Below are positions 1 to 6,427 of a stretch of 64,000 nucleotides of DNA, piece by piece. The stretch is from assembly GCA_034435055.1 (NCBI GenBank), contig DAOTXS010000060.1, positions 1 through 64,000 of the forward strand. Reading direction: 5' to 3'. Position 1 is the stretch's first letter, and every line of letters begins with the position of its first letter. This DNA comes from DAOTXS01 sp034435055. Lineage in GTDB: Bacteria; Chloroflexota; Anaerolineae; UBA4142. A program made the translations under genes and the position numbers. The notes under the pieces were generated by a model. That model saw nothing but the letters and a program-made list of their open reading frames with translations. It did not search any database and was not told the DNA's origin.

Positions 1-2
1 CG

Positions 3-1115
3 CCGCGCAAGGGTGGTTTGTCGGTTTACGGCACGAACGTGCTGATGAACTTGCTCAACCCGATCGGCGGAATGCCTACTCGCAATTCCCAGGATGTGTA
101 CTTTGAAGGACACGAAAAGATCAGCGGCGAGTACGTCAAGCAAAATATTCTCGTCGATGATCCAACTTGCCACGCGTGCCCGGTCGCGTGCAAGAAAGAA
201 ATTGAAATCAAGGAAGGTCCCTTCAAGGGTCTGCGAATGGAAAGCGTCGAGTACGAATCGGCGTGGGCGTTTGGCGCGAACTGCGGCAACGATAACATCG
301 CCAGCATCGCCAAGTTGATCGATCAATGCAACGATTACGGCTTTGACACCATCGAGATGGGTAATGTTCTGTCGGTTTATCAAGAAGCGACGCAACGCGG
401 CTATGTGAACGGCGCGGGCGGCTTGAAGTTTGGCGATTATATGGCGATGGTGGCGACTGTCGATCAGATTGCTAAACGTGAAGGCATCGGCGATGTGTTG
501 GCAGAAGGCACGATGCGCGCGGCAAAGAAATGGGGACACCCGGAAATCGCGATGACGTGCAAGGATCAAGCGATCCCGGCGTACGATCCGCGCGGCTTGA
601 AAGGGATGGGCATCGTTTACGCGACAAGCAATCGCGGCGCGTGTCATCTGCGCGGGTACACCCCCGCCGCCGAAGTGGTCGGCAATGTGTTGGGGCCGGC
701 CACGGTGAGCGATCCGCTGGCGTGGAAAGGCAAAGGTGAACTCGCGGCGATCTTCCAAAACGTGCACGCGGTAACCGATTGTCTCGATGTCTGCAAGTTT
801 GCAACGTTTGCGGAATCGATGGACACGTTTGCGGCGCAGTACACGGCGTACACCGGCATCGAAATGACCGGCGGCGATCTGGTAAAAGCAGGCGAGCGCG
901 TTTACAACTTGGAACGCTACTACAATAACCTCGCCGGCTTCCGCGAAGGGAGCGACACGCTCCCGGAACGCTTCCTCAAAGAACCGTCGCAACAAAAGGG
1001 CTCAAAGGGTCATATCTGCGAACTGCCGGAAATGCTGGAGGAGTATTACAAAGCACGCGGCTGGGTCAATGGTGTGGTGCCGGAAAGCAAGTTAAAGGAA
1101 CTGGAGATTTTGTAA
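3..1115 (+). CDS. Aldehyde:ferredoxin oxidoreductase, C-terminal part (5' end outside window)
   Basis: The frame is open to the left window edge, so the N-terminal pterin-binding domain is not visible; about 371 of roughly 600 residues remain. AOR-family enzymes oxidise aldehydes to acids in the cytoplasm with a tungsten bis-pyranopterin and a 4Fe-4S cluster, passing electrons to ferredoxin. Seen: a C-x2-C-x3-C motif (CHACPVAC, nt about 168-191) placed like the first three cluster ligands, a later DVCKF cysteine (nt about 790) as probable fourth ligand, and the blocks PAYDPRGLKG and ATSNRGACHLRG typical of domains 2-3. The neighbouring MoaD-like genes and tungstate transporter fit a tungsten enzyme. 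Exact aldehyde substrate cannot be told. A hairpin without a T-tract (1128-1153) follows the stop. Confidence 0.93.
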   Translation, partial: PRKGGLSVYGTNVLMNLLNPIGGMPTRNSQDVYFEGHEKISGEYVKQNILVDDPTCHACPVACKKEIEIKEGPFKGLRMESVEYESAWAFGANCGNDNIASIAKLIDQCNDYGFDTIEMGNVLSVYQEATQRGYVNGAGGLKFGDYMAMVATVDQIAKREGIGDVLAEGTMRAAKKWGHPEIAMTCKDQAIPAYDPRGLKGMGIVYATSNRGACHLRGYTPAAEVVGNVLGPATVSDPLAWKGKGELAAIFQNVHAVTDCLDVCKFATFAESMDTFAAQYTAYTGIEMTGGDLVKAGERVYNLERYYNNLAGFREGSDTLPERFLKEPSQQKGSKGHICELPEMLEEYYKARGWVNGVVPESKLKELEIL

Positions 1116-1206
1116 GCGCGGGAAACTGGGGCGACTGCGAAAGTGGTCGCCCCTCGAATTTGCATCGGCAGGTGCAAAAGTTGAAAGAGTAACGAAGGAG
1201 GAGAGC

Positions 1207-1518
1207 ATGCCTAAAGATCGCTCGGATTCGGGTCGCGCCGAGGATAAAAAAGTAGAATGCCCGGTCTGCGAGGGTAAAAAAGAGATCAAGTATTGGAGAA
1301 GGGCAAGTGATAAAGACCCGCATTGGGTAACAAGAGATTGCCCAAAGTGTAAAGGCACGGGTAAGATCGATCCCGGTATGAAGCGAGTTCCCAACCACCC
1401 CAAAGAAAAATGTCCCATCTGCAATGGGCACGGCAAAATCATGATAGTTAGAGATGATAATGAGTCGGAGTGGAAGCAAAAAGAATGCCCGGAGTGCGAT
1501 GGAACGGGGAAGGTTTAG
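1207..1518 (+). CDS. Small DnaJ-type zinc protein with four CxxC motifs
   Basis: The 103-residue protein starts at an ATG preceded by a strong GAAGGAGGAG ribosome site. It carries four cysteine pairs at residues 18/21, 45/48, 69/72 and 94/97, three of them in the form CxxCxGxG. This is the repeat of the DnaJ cysteine-rich domain, which binds two zinc ions between paired repeats. There is no J domain, so it is not a DnaJ chaperone. Free-standing proteins of this kind are usually uncharacterised; a role as a small chaperone or metal-handling factor for the upstream AOR is only a guess from position. It is codirectional with AOR, 91 bp downstream, and followed by a strong terminator. Confidence 0.75.
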   Translation: MPKDRSDSGRAEDKKVECPVCEGKKEIKYWRRASDKDPHWVTRDCPKCKGTGKIDPGMKRVPNHPKEKCPICNGHGKIMIVRDDNESEWKQKECPECDGTGKV

Positions 1519-1564
1519 GGAGATACGAAAAACTAGCAGGGTTAGCCCATCCTATTTGCAATAC

Positions 1565-1601
1565 AACGGCGAGGGAATCTACTCCCTCGCCGTTTATTTT
1601 T
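1565..1601 (+). terminator. Rho-independent terminator after the zinc protein
   Basis: Perfect 12-bp stem AACGGCGAGGGA (1565-1576) with its complement at 1583-1594, six-base loop, then TATTTTT. It separates the rightward AOR block from the leftward MoaD block. Confidence 0.9.
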
Positions 1602-1641
1602 CATCCGCGTTCGTCTGCGTTTGTCCGCGTCCAAAGCATTT

Positions 1642-1926
1642 TCACATCGCGCCCAGACTGGGGCGCATCAACAGCACTTCGTCCCCATCGTGAATCGGCG
1701 CATCCAAACCGCCGATGAATTTCGCAGAGCGTCCGTTGACCATCACACCTGAACGGAAAATGAATTTCTCATCGTCGTCCAAGAGAATATCGCGGACGTT
1801 GTACTGAACAAAAATCCCGCGCAACAAATCGCGCAGAGTTGTCCCCTCGAAAGTAAAATCCACCGACCCCGTTGCGGTTCGCGCCCAAAACTCGCCGGTG
1901 AATTTGAGAATGATTCGTGTTGTCAT
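1642..1926 (-). CDS. MoaD/ThiS-like ubiquitin-fold protein, no C-terminal diglycine
   Basis: 94 residues, sequence-related to the two genes upstream of it (shared pattern ILKFTGEFW, then DFTF, LLRGIF, hydrophobic strands and a terminal GDEVLLMRP block) and matching the MoaD/ThiS sulfur-carrier fold. MoaD donates sulfur to the pterin of Mo/W cofactor through a C-terminal GG thiocarboxylate. This copy ends in SLGAM, so it lacks that diglycine and probably cannot act as a canonical sulfur carrier. The ATG at 1926 overlaps the TGA of the upstream gene by one base (TGATG), indicating translational coupling; an in-frame GTG at 1929 is an alternative. Last gene of a three-gene leftward operon. Confidence 0.72.
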   Translation of the reverse strand: MTTRIILKFTGEFWARTATGSVDFTFEGTTLRDLLRGIFVQYNVRDILLDDDEKFIFRSGVMVNGRSAKFIGGLDAPIHDGDEVLLMRPSLGAM

Positions 1927-2204
1927 CACAACATCAGGAACGGATGAATCAACACGACTTCGCTTCCGTCCTGAATTGCTAGATTCATATCGCCGGTGAC
2001 TTCTAGGAAATGTCCATCGACGATTATACGCGAATAGGGAATGACGCGATCCTGCTCATCCAAAATCAAATCGCGCACGGGGTATTCCACAAAAAATGCT
2101 CGGAGCAATTCGCCCAGCGTCTGCCCGGCAAAAGCAAAATCGATGCGGTATGTACCGAGCCGATTCCAAACATCGCCCGTAAACTTGAGCGTGACCCGGG
2201 TCAT
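1926..2204 (-). CDS. MoaD/ThiS-like ubiquitin-fold protein, no C-terminal diglycine
   Basis: 92 residues. The start at 2204 is chosen because GGAGGAGGG lies just upstream and the homology with the downstream copy begins there (MTRVTLKFTGDVW against ILKFTGEFW); the longer open frame upstream is GC-rich noise. The ubiquitin-like beta-grasp pattern is clear, but the protein ends PFLML instead of GG. It is thus a duplicated MoaD paralogue that has lost, or never had, the reactive tail. Such paralogues near AOR genes may be structural or regulatory partners of the oxidoreductase; that is inference. Confidence 0.72.
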   Translation of the reverse strand: MTRVTLKFTGDVWNRLGTYRIDFAFAGQTLGELLRAFFVEYPVRDLILDEQDRVIPYSRIIVDGHFLEVTGDMNLAIQDGSEVVLIHPFLML

Positions 2205-2239
2205 CGTCAACCCTCCTCCTCGCGCACTCCCGCGCACGT

Positions 2240-2518
2240 TTATCCTCCGCCGACCGGCGGAAAGACATCCAGCGTATCGCCGTCCTGCACCGGCGTATCG
2301 ATGCCCTGCGGCAAGAACACCGATTGTCGCCCGTTGATGAACACGTGAATGTGATCGTACACCTCGCCCGCCGCATTCCAAATTTTTTCGGCGAGCGCGG
2401 GGCGCGCGCGCGTAACCGATTCCAACGCGGCGCGTGCGGTCGTCGATTTAGCGATTTCCACGTGGACCGTTTTCCCACCGGCGAGCGGGCGCAGGTCGGC
2501 GTAAAAATTTATCCGCAT
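2240..2518 (-). CDS. MoaD-family sulfur carrier protein with C-terminal GGG
   Basis: 92 residues, first gene of the leftward trio. It has the MoaD pattern: MRINFYADLRPLAGG at the N-terminus, NGRQSVFLPQG in the middle, and the ending DGDTLDVFPPVGGG. The glycine tail is what an E1-like enzyme (MoeB type) adenylates before sulfur transfer, so this is the copy expected to be active in molybdopterin dithiolene formation for the tungsten cofactor. The ribosome site is GGAG just upstream of the ATG. No MoaE, MoeB or MoaA is in the window, so the rest of the pathway must lie elsewhere. Confidence 0.82.
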   Translation of the reverse strand: MRINFYADLRPLAGGKTVHVEIAKSTTARAALESVTRARPALAEKIWNAAGEVYDHIHVFINGRQSVFLPQGIDTPVQDGDTLDVFPPVGGG

Positions 2519-2536
2519 CCACTTTCTCCGCCAATG

Positions 2537-2542
2537 ATTATA
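2537..2542 (-). promoter_or_regulatory. Extended -10 element for the MoaD operon
   Basis: On the minus strand the sequence reads TGATATAAT, a perfect -10 hexamer with the extended TGn motif, 18 bases before the start codon at 2518. It is divergent from the tupA promoter, so tungstate uptake and the MoaD trio share one 103-bp intergenic region. Confidence 0.6.
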
Positions 2543-2608
2543 TCACAAATTTCAATCCGCGAATCTCCGACATACCGCGCCTAATTTTCCAACTCGCCCC
2601 GTTCATTG

Positions 2609-2614
2609 TATAAT
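2609..2614 (+). promoter_or_regulatory. -10 element of tupA, probably leaderless
   Basis: Consensus TATAAT ends 7 nt before the tupA ATG at 2622, where a transcription start would normally fall. No Shine-Dalgarno sequence fits between them. The spacing suggests a leaderless mRNA. Confidence 0.6.
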
Positions 2615-2621
2615 CGTCTTG

Positions 2622-3458
2622 ATGCATTATCTGTTCTTGCTATTCATCCTGCTCGCCGTAACATCGTGCGACACACCTCCACCCACTTGCGTGCTTCGGC
2701 TTGCCACAACGACGAGTACCGCCGATTCCGGGTTGCTCGCATTTATTCTGCCGGACTTTGAAAAGCAATTTCATTGCCAAGTCGATGTGATTGCCGTCGG
2801 CACCGGGCAGGCCATTGCCATGGGTCAACGCGGCGACGCCGATGTTTTGCTCGTGCATGATCGCGCCGCCGAAGACAGGTTCGTTGCAGACAAGAACGCA
2901 CGCGAACGCTTCGACGTGATGTACAACGATTTCACCATCGTCGGGCCTAAGAACGATCCAGCCAAAATCTCCGGAATGAAATTGTCGAAGGATGCGTTCA
3001 AAGCAATCGCGGACACGCAATCGACGTTTGCGAGCCGCGGCGACCGGAGCGGCACGAACAGTAAAGAGTTGAGCATTTGGTCGTCGTTGAATATCACACC
3101 GACCCAAGAACTGCCGTGGTACAACGCGCTGGGTCAAGGAATGGGCGACACACTTTTATTTGCAAACGAAAAAGGCGCATACACGCTAACTGACCGTGCG
3201 ACGTGGCTCGCGCAACAATCCAAATTGCCAAATCTCACCATTCTGGTCGGCGGCAAAGACATTGGCGAAAACGCCGATAAGGATTTGCACAATCCGTACG
3301 GCGCGATGGTAGTTAACCCGGAAAAATTTCCCAGCGTCAAGTCTGAACTGGCAACGAACTTGGTCCAATGGATGATTTCGGTTGACACGCAGAAATTGAT
3401 CGCTAACTACGGCAGCGATAAATTCGGCTCGCCGTTGTTTTATCCAAATGCAAAATGA
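2622..3458 (+). CDS. tupA: Tungstate ABC transporter, substrate-binding lipoprotein
   Basis: About 278 residues, exported; N-terminal hydrophobic segment followed by a lipobox-like VTSC cysteine, so probably anchored as a lipoprotein. It captures tungstate outside the membrane for TupB/TupC. Family signatures seen: TTTSTADSGLL, VGTGQAIAMGQRGDADVLLVHD, SRGDRSGTNSKE, QGMGDTLLFANEKGAYTLTDR, all typical of TupA rather than ModA. The ATG at 2622 is preferred over the TTG directly before it because it is positioned right after the -10 box. First gene of tupABC. Tungstate rather than molybdate specificity is supported by the family motifs and by the AOR gene nearby. Confidence 0.93.
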   Translation: MHYLFLLFILLAVTSCDTPPPTCVLRLATTTSTADSGLLAFILPDFEKQFHCQVDVIAVGTGQAIAMGQRGDADVLLVHDRAAEDRFVADKNARERFDVMYNDFTIVGPKNDPAKISGMKLSKDAFKAIADTQSTFASRGDRSGTNSKELSIWSSLNITPTQELPWYNALGQGMGDTLLFANEKGAYTLTDRATWLAQQSKLPNLTILVGGKDIGENADKDLHNPYGAMVVNPEKFPSVKSELATNLVQWMISVDTQKLIANYGSDKFGSPLFYPNAK

Positions 3459-3467
3459 CGGATGACC

Positions 3468-3496
3468 GATGACCAAAATTCTTCGGTCATCTTTTT
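3468..3496 (+). terminator. Intercistronic hairpin with T-tract between tupA and tupB
   Basis: Seven-bp stem GATGACC (3468-3474) and GGTCATC (3485-3491) followed by five T. It lies after the tupA stop and before the tupB start, so it could act as a partial terminator that keeps binding-protein mRNA more abundant than permease mRNA. Confidence 0.5.
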
Positions 3497-3521
3497 CCGC
3501 CATCCATCCTGGGTCTATTCA

Positions 3522-4211
3522 ATGAACGAACTCGTTTCCGGCTTTATTCAAGCCATTCAACTTATTTTATCCTTCGACCCCGCGCTCTACGAAATCATTT
3601 TTCTTTCGCTGCGCGTCAGCGGCATTGCGTTGTTTATCAGCATCGTCGTCGGCGTGCCGGTGGGCGCGGCGTTGGGATTGTCCCGCGTCCGCGCGCGCGG
3701 TTTTATCACCGCGCTGCTCTACACCGGGATGGGTTTGCCGCCGGTCGTCGTCGGCTTGTTCGTCTACTTGATGCTCTCGCGTTCGGGTCCCTTTGGCGAA
3801 CTTGCGTGGTTGTTCACACCCAACGCGATGATCGTCGCGCAAGTCATCATCGCGTTGCCGCTCGTCACCGGCTTGACGATGAGCGCGGTGCAAAGCGTCG
3901 ACCCGGCATTGCGCTTGCAGGTGCGTTCGCTCGGCGCAACGCGATGGCAGGAAACGTGGGCTGTCTTGCGCGACGCGCGCATCGGCGTTGTGGCGGCGAT
4001 TGTCGCGGCGTTCGGCGGCATCATCTCCGAAGTGGGCGCGGTGATGTTGGTCGGCGGCAACATCGAAGGCAAGACGCGTGTGCTGACGACGGCGATTGTG
4101 TTGAACACGCGCACCGGCGATTTTGTTTTGGCGATGGCTTTGGGAATTATTTTGCTAGCACTCGCGTTCCTTGCGAATGTGGCGATGCTGAGATTGCAAG
4201 GTAAAAGCTAA
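3522..4211 (+). CDS. tupB: Tungstate ABC transporter, permease
   Basis: 229 residues with about five or six membrane segments, the integral membrane subunit that passes tungstate from TupA into the cytoplasm. The binding-protein-dependent permease loop that contacts the ATPase is visible as EVGAVMLVGGNIEGKTRVLTT near residues 175-200, and LGATRWQ precedes it. The ATG at 3522 is chosen because the protein family starts with a short cytoplasmic helix; an upstream in-frame ATG at 3462 would add 20 residues encoded by the hairpin region and looks unlikely. Followed 11 bp later by tupC. Confidence 0.92.
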   Translation: MNELVSGFIQAIQLILSFDPALYEIIFLSLRVSGIALFISIVVGVPVGAALGLSRVRARGFITALLYTGMGLPPVVVGLFVYLMLSRSGPFGELAWLFTPNAMIVAQVIIALPLVTGLTMSAVQSVDPALRLQVRSLGATRWQETWAVLRDARIGVVAAIVAAFGGIISEVGAVMLVGGNIEGKTRVLTTAIVLNTRTGDFVLAMALGIILLALAFLANVAMLRLQGKS

Positions 4212-4222
4212 AAAGGCAAAAG

Positions 4223-4945
4223 TTGGATACGACGATCTATCGAATTGAAAATTTGAAGAAAACTTACGGCGCGCGGACGATTCTCGATGTCGAACATTTG
4301 GAAATTGGCGCGGGAGAAATTCTAGCCATCGTGGGACCAAGCGGCGCGGGGAAATCGACGTTGTTGCGTTTGCTCAATTTCTTGGAAACGCCGACGAGCG
4401 GAAATTTATTTTATCAAGGTCAATCGATCAACGGCAGTTTATCGATTGAGACGCGCCGCCAAGTTACCACCGTGTTTCAACGTCCGATGCTGTTGCGCGA
4501 TTCGGTGCGCGCGAATGTCGCGCACGGGCTGAGTTTGCGCGGGCAACGTGGCGACGGACGCATCGACGAAATTCTCGTGCGCGTTGGCTTGCGCGAGCTG
4601 GCGAATACGCCAGCGCAGAAACTTTCCGGCGGTGAGATGCAACGCGTTGCGCTTGCGCGCGCGCTCGTCATCGAACCGCACGTGTTACTGCTCGATGAGC
4701 CGACCGCGAACCTCGATCCGTACAACGTCGGCTTGATCGAGGAAATCGTGCGCGAACACAACCGCGCGCGCGGAACGACCATCGTTTTGGTTACGCACAA
4801 TGTGTTTCAGGCGAAACGACTCGCGCATCGTGTTGGCTTGATGTTGTCTGGCAAAATCATCGAAGTGCAAAACAATCCCGCGTTCTTCGATTCTCCGTCC
4901 GACCCGCGTACCGCCGCATTCGTGCGCGGCGAAATGGTTTATTGA
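4223..4945 (+). CDS. tupC: Tungstate ABC transporter, ATPase
   Basis: 240 residues, the cytoplasmic ATPase that powers TupB. All nucleotide-binding motifs are intact: Walker A GPSGAGKST (about residues 38-46), Q-loop VFQRPML, signature LSGGEMQR, Walker B VLLLDEPTANLDP and the H-loop VTHN. Short form without the C-terminal regulatory domain of ModC-type ATPases. Starts at TTG 4223, since the homology begins immediately (YRIENLKKTYG) and no ATG is available. Last gene of tupABC. Confidence 0.93.
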   Translation: MDTTIYRIENLKKTYGARTILDVEHLEIGAGEILAIVGPSGAGKSTLLRLLNFLETPTSGNLFYQGQSINGSLSIETRRQVTTVFQRPMLLRDSVRANVAHGLSLRGQRGDGRIDEILVRVGLRELANTPAQKLSGGEMQRVALARALVIEPHVLLLDEPTANLDPYNVGLIEEIVREHNRARGTTIVLVTHNVFQAKRLAHRVGLMLSGKIIEVQNNPAFFDSPSDPRTAAFVRGEMVY

Positions 4946-5024
4946 TTCGCTGTCGATCATTCCCCGCGTGAAATTAAAAACCGCGCAGTCTTTTGCGACG
5001 GCGCGGCGATGCATTCAAACACGC

Positions 5025-5405
5025 TCACTTGACGATTGTGCGAATGAACGCGATCACATCGTACAAATCTTGATCGGTGAGTGCCGGGTTGCCGCCTTTG
5101 GGCGGCATATCCACTTTGGTTGTGTTAAGCGGATCGCTGGCGGGTCGGCCTGTTTTCAAAAAAGCAAGGAACTGATCATCGGTCATCCCTTTGACGAATG
5201 TGCTGGTGGTAAAATCTTTGCCCAAACTGGGAATACCTTTGCCTTCTGCACCGTGACACGCCGAGCAGGTGCCGGCAAAAACAGTTTTGCCTCTCGTTGC
5301 ATTACCTTTCGATTGCGGCGCGGACGCGGCGCCTCCGCCGCACGCGGACAGCGCGAGTGCAATGATGCCCAATAACGAAAACGCGACAAGCAAGCGAATT
5401 TTCAT
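5025..5405 (-). CDS. Class I cytochrome c lipoprotein
   Basis: 126 residues. Signal peptide ending in the lipobox ALSAC (Cys about residue 21), then a flexible spacer, a single haem-attachment motif CSACH (about residues 47-51) and the distal ligand region VDMPPKGG with its methionine. The C-terminal helix DQDLYDVIAFIRTIVK is typical of small cytochromes c. It acts outside the membrane as a one-electron carrier, probably tethered to the lipid bilayer. No partner oxidase is nearby. It converges on tupC with 79 bp between them, where a GC-rich hairpin (CCGCGC at about 4980, GCGCGG at about 5000) is seen. Confidence 0.88.
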   Translation of the reverse strand: MKIRLLVAFSLLGIIALALSACGGGAASAPQSKGNATRGKTVFAGTCSACHGAEGKGIPSLGKDFTTSTFVKGMTDDQFLAFLKTGRPASDPLNTTKVDMPPKGGNPALTDQDLYDVIAFIRTIVK

Positions 5406-5450
5406 CTATCCTCCTTGAAATTTGAATTTCTGTGCGTATGATAGCACAAT

Positions 5451-5843
5451 TCAGAATGCATTCCAAATCGCCCGAAAAACCGCCCGCCACACAAAGAGAA
5501 AAACCGCGCCAAAGCCCAACGTTGCCACGATGAACATTGTTGGAATCACCGCGCGTCCAAGAATCGCCGAACGCAAAAGCAAACCGAACAACGCGGCAAC
5601 GAACCACGCATTCAACGTGCGCGCCAAAAACGGTGCGCTGCGAAACGATTCATCGATGCGAAGCGCACCGAGCCACCACGCGGCAATCGTCCACGGAATC
5701 GCAAAGGCGATGATGTTGGGCAACAAGCCGGGCAATGGATTGATCGGATCGATAGTTTCGTGTTCGCGTTGCCCCACGAGGACAAACAAACTCAGCGCGA
5801 TCAAATCGCCGAGGAGAAGAATGATCGAGGCATAACGTTTCAT
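5451..5843 (-). CDS. DUF3054 family membrane protein
   Basis: 130 residues with four predicted membrane helices (near 8-24, 45-60, 80-98, 103-122). The pattern LLGDLIALSLFVLVGQREHE at the start and TIAAWWLGALR in the middle matches DUF3054, small polytopic proteins of unknown function found in Actinobacteria, Chloroflexi and Cyanobacteria. Codirectional with the cytochrome gene 45 bp away. Confidence 0.75.
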   Translation of the reverse strand: MKRYASIILLLGDLIALSLFVLVGQREHETIDPINPLPGLLPNIIAFAIPWTIAAWWLGALRIDESFRSAPFLARTLNAWFVAALFGLLLRSAILGRAVIPTMFIVATLGFGAVFLFVWRAVFRAIWNAF

Positions 5844-5869
5844 AACTCAATTCAAACCGGGCAAACGAA

Positions 5870-5899
5870 AACGGCGTAGTTGCAAACCGCCACGCCGTT
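5870..5899 (-). terminator. Terminator of the STAS gene
   Basis: Stem AACGGCGT/ACGCCGTT with a 14-base loop; on the minus strand it is followed by TTTTCG. It lies between the STAS stop codon and the DUF3054 start. Confidence 0.6.
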
Positions 5900-5920
5900 C
5901 ATCGCTTGAATGGTAGAAAA

Positions 5921-6310
5921 TTAGAACGCCGCCAGTGCATCTTTCTGATCTTTGTGGATGTCGAGAAACATATCCATCCCCGACATACTCAAGACATCAG
6001 CCACGCGCTTGGAAACACTCGCCAATTTCAGATGGGGTGATTTGGCGTTACCCGCCATCATTGCTTTGCGCAAATCGGTTTGTTCGGCTTCGGTGTGCAA
6101 CAGGTTAAAGAGATTCGTGAGCGCGCGCAAACCGGCACTACTCATATACGGCACGTTAGTCAGATCGAGAACGATATTCTTGGCGCCGCCGGTGATTTCC
6201 GCCCGCGCGCGATTCTCAAACTGTTCGTACGTGGATGCATCGAGATTCCCCTGGAGGCGCAACACCGTGACCGGCACGCGCGCCTGTCCATGCGAGACTA
6301 TGATTTCCAT
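5921..6310 (-). CDS. STAS-domain anti-sigma factor antagonist-like protein
   Basis: 129 residues. The start at 6310 has GGGGGAGGAG upstream and matches the beginning of the STAS fold (EIIVSHGQARVPVTVLRLQGNLDASTYEQ). The segment NIVLDLTNVPYMSSAGLRAL contains the conserved serine of the partner-switching site, which a serine kinase of the RsbW/SpoIIAB type phosphorylates to release or bind a sigma factor or other target. No kinase or phosphatase is adjacent, so the partner is unknown. Confidence 0.87.
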   Translation of the reverse strand: MEIIVSHGQARVPVTVLRLQGNLDASTYEQFENRARAEITGGAKNIVLDLTNVPYMSSAGLRALTNLFNLLHTEAEQTDLRKAMMAGNAKSPHLKLASVSKRVADVLSMSGMDMFLDIHKDQKDALAAF

Positions 6311-6427
6311 TCGCTCCTCCCCCTTTGATCTGCCAGCGATTCTAGCGTGGATTGTTAGGCGTGTCAATAGCCCCGGGCGATTTTACATTTTGCACTTCTC
6401 CGCGCTCTATGCTATCATCCCCCCGCG

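Noticed and set aside
2619..2621. TTG as tupA start
   Set aside because: The ATG three bases later fits the -10 spacing and the signal peptide equally well and is the stronger codon.
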